Of a DNA stretch of 64,000 nt, positions 17,372 to 23,820 are shown one piece after another. The translations under genes and the position numbers were made by a program. The notes below the pieces were generated by a model. The model was not told the origin of the DNA and did not search any database. It was given only the letters and a program-made list of their open reading frames with translations. The number at the start of each line of letters is the position of its first letter. The stretch's first letter is position 1. This DNA is from a bacterium M00.F.Ca.ET.205.01.1.1 (lineage in GTDB: Bacteria; Pseudomonadota; Alphaproteobacteria; Rhizobiales; Rhizobiaceae), in assembly GCA_004791255.1 (NCBI GenBank), contig SRUQ01000012.1:165524-229523 (forward strand). The letters run 5' to 3'.

Positions 17372-17532
17372 GGCGCCCCCTCTGTCCTGCCGGACATCTC
17401 CCCCTCAAGGGGGGAGATCAGACGCGTAGGCGCCCCACTCATTTCTGCAACGCCGAAGATTTGCGAAAGCCGTAGTGACGGCCAATCTCCCCACTTGAGG
17501 GGGAGATGTCCGGCAGGACAGAGGGGGGCGCC
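17372..17532. repeat. 161-bp element with 38-bp inverted ends
   Basis: The left arm (17372-17409) and right arm (17494-17532) are inverted copies differing by one inserted base. Both contain TGTCCTGCCGGACATCTCCC. Each arm can also fold locally. There is no coding sequence inside. It matches in kind the abundant palindromic elements of Mesorhizobium genomes as I recall them, and resembles a MITE. Confidence 0.75.
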
Positions 17533-17558
17533 ATAGAGTGCCAACTTCGCCCAAGCGC

Positions 17559-17780
17559 TCATCCGACTCGCGTGACGGAGACCGCGCCAAGCACGAATAC
17601 CTCGCCGGTCGACAGCCGCAGCTCGATCTCACCACTCGCGCTGCGGCTCCACTCCGCTCTGCCGCCATCGACAAGCGCGCCAATGGCGGCCAGCACCTTC
17701 GACTTGGCGTCGTCTCGGCTTGCAGCCGCGCCGCTGAGAACCTGCTTTTCCGCATCGGAAGGCCTTGCCATCGCGCGCAT
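17559..17780 (-). CDS. Small hypothetical protein, 73 aa
   Basis: The product begins with a helical hydrophilic part (RPSDAEKQVLSGAAASRDDAKSKVLAAIGALVD) and ends in beta-like sequence (GEIELRLSTGEVFVLGAVSVT). The composition is that of a real protein rather than a shadow frame. It starts 13 bp after the Ada stop codon on the same strand, so it could be the last gene of an ada operon. No family is recognised. Confidence 0.6.
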   Translation of the reverse strand: MRAMARPSDAEKQVLSGAAASRDDAKSKVLAAIGALVDGGRAEWSRSASGEIELRLSTGEVFVLGAVSVTRVG

Positions 17781-17792
17781 CGCCGGCTCCCG

Positions 17793-18914
17793 TCAGTCCT
17801 GCGAAGACTGGTAGGCGTTGGCGGTTGGCATCGCCTCAGGGGACACCGCCTCCCGATCCAGCAGCGCGCGCTTGCGTTCCGCACCCCAGGCGTAGCCGGA
17901 TAGCGCACCGTCCTTCCGGACTACGCGGTGGCAGGGAATGGCGATGGCAAGTTTGTTGGCGGCACAGGCGGCGGCGATGGCGCGCGTCGCCTTCGGCGCG
18001 CCGATGCGGCGCGCGATCTCGGCATAGGAAACGGTGTGGCCCATCGGGATGTCGCGCAAGGCCTGCCAGACGCGCTGCTGGAAGGCGGTGCCACGCACGT
18101 CGAGCGGCAGGTCGAGGCCGAGCGCCGGCGCCTCGATCAGGCCGACGACGCGGGCGACGAGCGCCTCGTATTCAGGGTCGCCGCCGATCAGCCGCGCCTT
18201 GGGGAAACGGTCCTGCAGGTCGCGCACCAGCGCATCGGGATCCTCGCCGAGCAGGATCGCGGCGACACCCTTCTGGCTCGACGCCACCAGTATGGCGCCG
18301 AGCGAGGATTGACCGACGGCGAAGCGGATTTCCTCATGGGCGCCGCCGGCGCGGTAGCGCGTCGGCGTCATGCCCAGCATCCCGGTCGATTTCTCGTAAA
18401 AGCGCCCGCTCGAATTGAAACCGGCATCGTAGATCGCCGATGTCACGCTGGCGCCGTCCTCCAGGTGCTGGCGGACCCTCGCGGCGCGGTGCGCGGCGGC
18501 ATACTCCTTCGGCGTCAGCCCGGTGACGGCCTTGAAGACGCGGTGGAAATAGCCGGCGCTGCGGCCGGCGGCAGACGCCAGTTCGGCGAGTGACGGCTCT
18601 TCCTCGCTCTGTTCGATAGCGTCCGCCACCATCGCGGCGTTGCCAGCCTCAAGCGAGGGACCGTCCGGATGGCAGCGCCGGCATGGACGAAAACCCGTGG
18701 CCTTGGCCTCGTCCAATGTGCCGTGCAACTGGACATTGGCGGGGTTGGCGCGCCGCGACGGACAGGACGGGCGGCAGTAGACGCCGGTCGTCGCCACCGA
18801 ATACCAGAATGCGCCATCGGCCGACTTGTCGCGCGCCACGATGCGCGCCCAGCGCGGATCGTCGGCGACCGCCAGCGGCGCGGACTTCAGGTTCCTGGCC
18901 AGGGTGATGAACAT
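17793..18914 (-). CDS. ada: Ada bifunctional regulator and DNA methyltransferase
   Basis: 373 residues with the full Ada order. The N-terminal zinc domain (DPRWARIVARDKSADGAFWYSV, then YCRPSCPSRR and CRRCHPDG) contains the four Cys, of which the first accepts methyl from phosphotriesters. An AraC-type helix-turn-helix follows (LAELASAAGRSAGYFHRVFKA), and the C-terminal alkyltransferase has IPCHRVV. On methylation it activates its own and other repair genes. The ATG at 18914 gives the usual N-terminus; a GTG lies 36 bp upstream. Neighbouring ogt and oxygenase genes on the same strand are likely targets. Confidence 0.93.
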   Translation of the reverse strand: MFITLARNLKSAPLAVADDPRWARIVARDKSADGAFWYSVATTGVYCRPSCPSRRANPANVQLHGTLDEAKATGFRPCRRCHPDGPSLEAGNAAMVADAIEQSEEEPSLAELASAAGRSAGYFHRVFKAVTGLTPKEYAAAHRAARVRQHLEDGASVTSAIYDAGFNSSGRFYEKSTGMLGMTPTRYRAGGAHEEIRFAVGQSSLGAILVASSQKGVAAILLGEDPDALVRDLQDRFPKARLIGGDPEYEALVARVVGLIEAPALGLDLPLDVRGTAFQQRVWQALRDIPMGHTVSYAEIARRIGAPKATRAIAAACAANKLAIAIPCHRVVRKDGALSGYAWGAERKRALLDREAVSPEAMPTANAYQSSQD

Positions 18915-19044
18915 GGCCGCATTGAAGCGGCCGCACGCCTTCCGTGCCACCCGTTTCCTGCCAACCGTCAGGATCGGGAAGCTTGATCGATGTTCGCCAC
19001 GTTAAAGCGGACGACCGGGAAATGGTTCTATAATTTTCTGGAAG

Positions 19045-19467
19045 TGTCCCAGTTTGATTTTGAAGTATGCGAAAGCGCCTGCCCCGGTTTGCCCACATAG
19101 GCGAACGCGCCTATGTAGTCAGCGGAAACATGGTTCGAGGATATGGCGCGAGTTTGGAAGATTGTACGCCACGGAGCGCCTGACCAATGGGAGGATTCCA
19201 TCCCGGAGGAGTCACTGGCGGAAGGGCAATTAGCTGTGCTTCTCGGACGGCTGGTTGCTAGCCATCTGCCACCCATCGCCACGACCCCGTTGCCACGAAA
19301 TGCTCCGCGATACACCACCTCGCTCACTGTCAAGAACGACCGCTTGGGCAACAAGTGTTTCACCGTCTACGCGAGCGGTAGCCGGGTGCACTACATAGCG
19401 ACCTTAGAGGAGGCGCCTTGAATGGCCCTTTGGCCAACGATCTGATTTCAAATTTCAAACTGAGACA
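19045..19467. mobile_element. 423-bp non-autonomous element with IS-like inverted ends
   Basis: The left end reads TGTCCCAGTTTGATTTTGAAG and the right end, inverted, TGTCTCAGTTTGAAATTTGAA. The first 13 bases differ at one position. The ends start with TGT like IS481-family elements and equal the solitary end at 8306. No transposase fits inside; instead there is a 92-codon open frame. Flanking target duplications are not evident. The right end abuts the remains of higB. Confidence 0.55.
19143..19421 (+). CDS. Small protein carried inside the IS-bounded element
   Basis: 92 residues, starting after CGAGGAT. The sequence is protein-like (VWKIVRHGAPDQWEDSIPEE, LAVLLGRLVASHLPP, then a beta-rich C-terminus RYTTSLTVKNDRLGNKCFTVYASGSRVHYIATLE). 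No signal, membrane segment or known family. It fills most of the element and reads toward its right end, so it may be a passenger gene; alternatively it is a fragment of a host gene captured between IS ends. Confidence 0.5.
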   Translation: MARVWKIVRHGAPDQWEDSIPEESLAEGQLAVLLGRLVASHLPPIATTPLPRNAPRYTTSLTVKNDRLGNKCFTVYASGSRVHYIATLEEAP

Positions 19468-19469
19468 TT

Positions 19470-19529
19470 ACCAATTTCCTTCCTCACTCGGGCAAACTGT
19501 ATGACAAGGTTGATCCGGAGAAGGTGTGA
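19470..19529 (+). pseudogene. higB: HigB toxin, C-terminal remnant
   Basis: Directly after the element end, codons read TNFLPHSGKLYDKVDPEKV and TGA. The family's usual C-terminus has a THxxYDxID-like ending, and the TGA overlaps the ATG of the following antitoxin gene (TGATG), as in intact higBA operons. Everything upstream of these 19 codons has been lost to the insertion. Confidence 0.6.
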
Positions 19530-19778
19530 TGGAAAACATTGGACCCATTAAGTCCGAAGCCGACTATGATTGGGCGATTGCCGAAATTGCCAAATATTTC
19601 CAGAATGAACCGGAGGTAGGCTCTCTCGATGGTGATCGCTTCGACATCTTCGCAACGCTGATCGAGGCTTATCAGGACAAGCACTACCCGATTGACGCGC
19701 CCGATATGGAACATTCCCGCCGAAATCCTCATGCAACCCTATCACCTCGCAAATGACAGAGGCCGCAAGCGCGCCTAA
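19529..19778 (+). pseudogene. higA: HigA antitoxin with internal deletion
   Basis: The first 58 codons (MENIGPIKSEADYDWAIAEI, then DRFDIFATLIEAYQDKHYPIDAPD) match the N-terminal domain of COG5499-type HigA antitoxins. From about 19704 the family C-terminus (NIPAEILMQPYHLAND, stop at 19776-19778) continues in another frame. The helix-turn-helix of about 50 residues between them is missing. The frame-1 reading ends earlier, at 19756. GGAGAAGG precedes the ATG, so a truncated peptide could still be made. Confidence 0.7.
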
Positions 19779-19832
19779 GCGCGTTGCGCAACGGCAGGGT
19801 AAATCCGCGTTTGGCGACGCGCACGGGCTCTC

Positions 19833-20525
19833 CTAAGCCGCGCGCTTGGGCTCCACCGCGAACGGGCTGAGGCCGAGCCAGGTCTGCATCTTCCTGCCTA
19901 TGGCCTGGTCGCCTGTCAGGGCAACCTTCGCGCCGGCCTTCTCGACCGTCTGCAACCCCATCCAGATCGCCGTCATCGTGTGCAGGTCGGTCGCGACGTA
20001 GAGATCGACCTCGAAGCCCGGATCGTACCAGCACAGATCGACCTCGCCGTGCTTTTCGACGATCAGCCACCATGAGCGTTTCGAGGCCGGGAGTTCCTGA
20101 TACAGAAATTGTATCACGGTGCGCCCCTCGGGCAGCGGCGAAGGGTTCAAATTGCGCCGCATGTCCCACATCAGCAATGACGGGTCGAGGTTCTTCAGCG
20201 ACAGCCGGGACTCGACCCATTTCTGCCCCCAGAAGCCCATCGCCTCGACGACCGGGCGCAAATCGCGGCCGGCCTCGGTCAGCCGGTAATCGAAGATCCC
20301 TTTCTCGCCCGGCACTTCCTTGCGCTCGACGATCCCCGCCAGCTCAAGCTCCTTCAGCCGTTGCGACAGAAGGGTCGGCGACATTTTGGGGACGCCGCGG
20401 CGCAGGTCGTTGAAGCGGGTCGAGCCCGCCACCAATTCGCGCATCAGCACCATCGTCCAGCGGGTGCACAGCACCTCGGCGGCCATCGATAGCGGGCAGA
20501 ACTGTTTGTATCCGTGCTGGGTCAT
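19833..20525 (-). CDS. HxlR regulator with C-terminal SCP2-like domain
   Basis: 230 residues. The N-terminal 110 are an HxlR winged helix (QFCPLSMAAEVLCTRWTMVLMREL, then MSPTLLSQRLKELELAGIVERKE and FDYRLTEAGRDLRPVVEAMGFWG), including the conserved Cys at residue 10. The remaining half (from TVIQFLYQELPASKRSWWLIVEKHGEVDLCWYD on) resembles the sterol-carrier-like domain found in longer HxlR proteins and may bind a hydrophobic effector. It is divergent from the DUF1330 gene at 20699; a palindrome lies in the gap. Confidence 0.85.
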   Translation of the reverse strand: MTQHGYKQFCPLSMAAEVLCTRWTMVLMRELVAGSTRFNDLRRGVPKMSPTLLSQRLKELELAGIVERKEVPGEKGIFDYRLTEAGRDLRPVVEAMGFWGQKWVESRLSLKNLDPSLLMWDMRRNLNPSPLPEGRTVIQFLYQELPASKRSWWLIVEKHGEVDLCWYDPGFEVDLYVATDLHTMTAIWMGLQTVEKAGAKVALTGDQAIGRKMQTWLGLSPFAVEPKRAA

Positions 20526-20593
20526 GATTGCGCCACTCCCTCGAAGCTGGGCTGAACATTAGGCCTTCATGAATGAAGCGGCCAGTACGGAAA

Positions 20594-20611
20594 CTGTACT
20601 ACCCAGTACAG
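20594..20611. promoter_or_regulatory. Perfect palindrome, probable HxlR operator
   Basis: CTGTACT-ACCC-AGTACAG is an uninterrupted 7-4-7 inverted repeat in the region between the divergent HxlR and DUF1330 genes, about 70 bp before the HxlR start. It fits a dimeric winged-helix repressor. Confidence 0.6.
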
Positions 20612-20698
20612 ATCGCGGACTGGTTGGCGCGGGGCCCGCCATGCGAGCCATTTGGCCGGTGCACGGGATATCCCTGTGCCCGCAACCAGGAGACTACC

Positions 20699-21025
20699 AT
20701 GACTGCTTACGTTATCGCGGACATCAAGATGAAGGACCCGAAATGGGTGCCGGCTTACGCCGCCTCGGTGCACGACCTCGTCCACAAGCATGGCGGCAGA
20801 TACCTGTCGCGCAGCGGCAATGTGAAGACGCTCGAAGGCAAGCCGCTCGACACAACGCTGATCGCCCTGATGGCGTTCCCGTCGGAAGCGGCGGCGCGCG
20901 CCTTCACCAACGATCCGGCCTATGCGCCCTTCGTTTCGGCCCGTCAAGGCGGCAGCGACAGCCGTTTCCAGTTGATCGACGATACCGATCTGGCCGGAAC
21001 GATCCCGTACCTGCCGAAGGGATGA
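20699..21025 (+). CDS. DUF1330 family protein, 108 aa
   Basis: Sequence TAYVIADIKMKDPKWVPAYAASVHDLVHKHGGRYLSRSGN shows the DUF1330 pattern, with the later AFPSEAAARAFTNDPAYAPFVSARQGGSDSRF segment. Length is slightly above the family norm because of a C-terminal extension. The ATG at 20699 is preceded by CCAGGAG. The partner HxlR gene is divergent, which suggests induction by an unknown small molecule or stress. Unlike the copy at 8004 it is not next to an IS end. Confidence 0.85.
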   Translation: MTAYVIADIKMKDPKWVPAYAASVHDLVHKHGGRYLSRSGNVKTLEGKPLDTTLIALMAFPSEAAARAFTNDPAYAPFVSARQGGSDSRFQLIDDTDLAGTIPYLPKG

Positions 21026-21139
21026 CCGGCATTCGCCGTATCGTTTTCGGGATCTCCAAGCAACCACAGCCACGGCGCTTGCCTGTCGTGCCGCCGGATT
21101 TCCGGCGGCCGGCCAGCCGTGCTTTTCAACAAGAATGGA

Positions 21140-21667
21140 ATGGATATGACATCAAACTTCCGCAACAGGCTTCTTATGGCAGGTGCCATGCTGGCCGCCT
21201 GCACGACGTTCGCACAGGCGCACCAGGAAGCGCTGCCTGTGTCCGGTCCGCTGGCCGACAAGGTACGGGCCGCGAACAGCCGGTTTCTCGACGTCAAGGC
21301 CGCGACGGCCGAGGGCTATGCGCCCATTCCCTGCGCCAGCGGCATCACCGGCGGCGCCATGGGCATCCACTATGTCAACGGCCAGTACCTGAAGGACGAC
21401 AAGATCGACATCGCCCGTCCCGAAGCGGTGATGTACGAGCCGATGGCCGACGGCACGCTCAAGCTGGTGGCGGTCGAATACATCACCTCGAAGGGGCCGG
21501 CGTCACTGGACGGGCAGTTGTTCAACTTCAACAGCGCCCCCAACCGGTACGGCCTGGGTGAATTCTACGAACTGCATGTCTGGGCCTGGAAGGGCAACCC
21601 GACCGGGACCTTCGCCGACATGAACCCGAAAGTGTCATGCGAACACGCGATGGCGCCGAGCCAGTAA
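21140..21667 (+). CDS. Secreted protein of unknown function, about 175 aa
   Basis: A clear signal peptide (RNRLLMAGAMLAACTTFAQAHQ) with likely cleavage after AQA targets it to the periplasm. The mature part has three Cys, an early AANSRFLDVKAATAEGYAPIPC segment and a Gly-rich MGIHYVNG, ending in YELHVWAWKGNPTGTFADMNPKVSCEHA. The late His and Trp residues suggest metal binding, but this is unproven. Start could be ATG 21140 or 21146. It follows the DUF1330 gene after 114 bp on the same strand and is closed by a hairpin at 21677. Confidence 0.8.
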   Translation: MDMTSNFRNRLLMAGAMLAACTTFAQAHQEALPVSGPLADKVRAANSRFLDVKAATAEGYAPIPCASGITGGAMGIHYVNGQYLKDDKIDIARPEAVMYEPMADGTLKLVAVEYITSKGPASLDGQLFNFNSAPNRYGLGEFYELHVWAWKGNPTGTFADMNPKVSCEHAMAPSQ

Positions 21668-21676
21668 CCGGCAAGG

Positions 21677-21700
21677 CCAGGCGGCACCGACGCCGCCTGG
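21677..21700. terminator. Hairpin after the secreted-protein gene
   Basis: CCAGGCGGC-ACCGAC-GCCGCCTGG is a perfect nine-base stem ten bases after the stop codon. Only TCTG follows, so it is not a textbook T-tailed terminator; it lies between convergent genes and could serve both. Confidence 0.65.
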
Positions 21701-21778
21701 TCTGAAGTCGGGCGCGGCTGCCGGTCGCCGCGGCCCACTTTTTGCGGTGCGAACTGGTGCCGGAAGCCGCCGTTCAAC

Positions 21779-22852
21779 TCATGCCAATGTGGCGACCGGT
21801 TGCGGAATCGCAGATCCGACATCGACGGTGTTCCGGCGGGTCTGTGGCAGGACGAAGCGCCCCGTCAGGTACCACAGGAGAGAGACGACGAAGATCGACA
21901 GATAGCCATCCACCGCATAGTGCCAGCCGGTATAGACCGAGCTGAACAGGATGAGTGCGGCGAAGGACCAGCCAGCGGTGGCCCAGCGGCGGCCGAAGCC
22001 GGTCAGGAAATAGGCGTTGAGCGTGGCCACGGCGACATGCATGCTTGGCATGGCGGAGATGCCGCCGCCCAGTTCGGGGCGGCCGCTTTGATAGACCGCG
22101 AGCAGATAGTTGGCGTAAGTATGGACCGACGCGGCGTAGCCGTTCTGCGCCAGGGCGGTCTGCAGCGCGGCAAACCGGTCGCCGCCATAGAACTGATCAT
22201 GGAATATAGGGCCTGCGGATGACAGCGCAGCGGCCAGGACGGTGCCGCACAGGATCGTGGTCAGCGCGAAAGCCCAGAGATAACGCATGCGCCCTGCCGG
22301 GTTGTTCCAGAAGGCGGCGAACAGCAAGGTGCCGAACCATTGCACGTGCCAGCCATATCCGTAGGCGGCGAAAATGACGGCCGAGACGGGTTCGGGAACG
22401 ATGCGATGCGCCCATGTCCAGGGATCACCGCCATGCAACCCAAGATCAAGCTGCGCGAGCATCCGGTCGGCGTAAAAGGGAACGACGTCAGGGATCGAGA
22501 TCTTGAAGGTGGTGAAGGCGGTGAGGCCGAGAAAGAAGAGGAGGACTACCGGTGCGGCGCCGAGCCAGCGCTGCCTCAGCAGATCGAGCATGAACCTTGT
22601 CGGGTTGTGCCTGGCAAATCTCAGCCCCACAAGGCCGAGGCCGGCCGCCAGAAGCGCCGGCAGGAAGAAGATAAATGGTTCGGCATAGGATTTCGCCAGG
22701 TGCAGATAGCGATCCGGCCGCAGGCAAAGAGCAGCCGTGGCATAGGCCAGACACAGCGCTGTCAACAGCCAGCCACTTCTGGTTGTGGCGATATCAAGGT
22801 CAAAAATAACGGAGCGGCTATCGTCGCCGCTCCGCCCGGTGTGCGCACTCAT
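21779..22852 (-). CDS. PAP2-superfamily membrane phosphatase/transferase
   Basis: 357 residues with about six to eight membrane helices. The C-terminal half contains AMPSMHVA and SSVYTGWHYAVDG, the second and third PAP2 motifs with their two catalytic His and the Asp. The organisation resembles the PAP2_3 (Aur1/Ipt1-like) group, in which phosphate or phosphoinositol head groups are moved on lipids. The active site would face the periplasm. No lipid-A or hopanoid gene is near, so the substrate is open. The start is at 22852 with ATG; the upstream 22853-23090 holds only AT-rich DNA. Confidence 0.85.
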   Translation of the reverse strand: MSAHTGRSGDDSRSVIFDLDIATTRSGWLLTALCLAYATAALCLRPDRYLHLAKSYAEPFIFFLPALLAAGLGLVGLRFARHNPTRFMLDLLRQRWLGAAPVVLLFFLGLTAFTTFKISIPDVVPFYADRMLAQLDLGLHGGDPWTWAHRIVPEPVSAVIFAAYGYGWHVQWFGTLLFAAFWNNPAGRMRYLWAFALTTILCGTVLAAALSSAGPIFHDQFYGGDRFAALQTALAQNGYAASVHTYANYLLAVYQSGRPELGGGISAMPSMHVAVATLNAYFLTGFGRRWATAGWSFAALILFSSVYTGWHYAVDGYLSIFVVSLLWYLTGRFVLPQTRRNTVDVGSAIPQPVATLA

Positions 22853-23090
22853 CGAAGGACATCCCGCCAGTTGCCCGAATTCTTATGATTATTTCCCACG
22901 TGATGTATTACCATCGGGTTACAATTGGAAGAGTAGATTTCTTGGAAATATTAGATGATTATAATACAATATTTGTTGGAAAGGATTCATCGACGAAGAT
23001 GTCGCGATTTGGCGCACCGGCATGGATAGCCACCCTCACGGGCTTTCAACTGTCGCGGGAAGCCTTGCCGCCAGACCTCCAGGAATCGAG

Positions 23091-23119
23091 GGGGCCGTCG
23101 CCTGAATGGCGACGGCCCC
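23091..23119 (-). terminator. Strong hairpin terminating the NTF2-like gene
   Basis: GGGGCCGTCGCC-TGAAT-GGCGACGGCCCC is a perfect 12-base stem that begins four bases after the stop codon (23123) of the minus-strand gene. Confidence 0.75.
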
Positions 23120-23122
23120 TTG

Positions 23123-23572
23123 TCAGGCGGTCCTGATCAGGCCGAGCTGAGTGAGCGCGGCGACGCCGTCGTCGAGGCCGATCTCCTCGACGATCCTGCC
23201 ATTCATCACCTTCAACACCGTGGTGCCGGAGAAGCGCATGGTGCGGCCGGTGGCGGCGGGCAGCGAGCCGACCAGGAAATCGTCGAAAGCCGGACCGGTA
23301 TGGATGCCGCCGCCTTCCCACTGGCCCACCACATAGTCGCCCTCGGCGATGAGGTCGGCGGTGGCCCAGAAGTTGAGGTCCGGGAAAGCGGCGCGGAAAT
23401 CGCTCATGAAAGCCTTGATGTCGTCGCGGCCGCGGCGCGGCTCATGCAGCGAGTATTTGAGCAGCATGTCGGGCGCGGCGATGTCGTCGACCACCGAGAG
23501 GTCGCAGGTTTCACCCCAGAAGTCGGTGAACCATCTGACGACGACGGCCTTGTTGTCTTCCTGTTTGGTCAT
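23123..23572 (-). CDS. NTF2/SnoaL-like protein (ester cyclase family)
   Basis: 149 residues. The pattern KAVVVRWFTDFWGETCDLSVVDDIAAPDMLLKYSLHEPRRGRDDIKAFMSDFRAAFPDLNF is that of SnoaL-like polyketide-cyclase relatives with a cone-shaped pocket; the C-terminal half ends FSGTTVLKVMNGRIVEEIGLDDG. Most bacterial members have no proven substrate. The ATG at 23572 is chosen because the frame before it is a shadow. It is divergent from the PAS-GGDEF-EAL gene and followed by a strong hairpin. Confidence 0.8.
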   Translation of the reverse strand: MTKQEDNKAVVVRWFTDFWGETCDLSVVDDIAAPDMLLKYSLHEPRRGRDDIKAFMSDFRAAFPDLNFWATADLIAEGDYVVGQWEGGGIHTGPAFDDFLVGSLPAATGRTMRFSGTTVLKVMNGRIVEEIGLDDGVAALTQLGLIRTA

Positions 23573-23820
23573 GGGAGGTCCTCTTGTTTTGGCTTGGAGA
23601 TCACCGGATTGGCCGATGACCCGCGGCAGGCAATAGGACGATCCGGCCGCTGCAAAACTCCGGTTCTTGTCCGCCAATCGAAAGGCGAGGGCGGGTCCCC
23701 GGCGTATAAACTGACCGCGAATGGCTTGTCGCTGCGATTGCATCGCGCTGTCCGCACGGTAACTGTTTCTTCTCTGGTTCTGCCGCAGATTGCCCGCGAG
23801 TGGGGTGGGCGAAACGGAAG

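Noticed and set aside
22885..23136. 83-codon plus-strand frame after the PAP2 gene
   Set aside because: AT-rich start region and shadow-like C-terminus; it runs through the terminator hairpin and into the end of the NTF2-like gene on the other strand.
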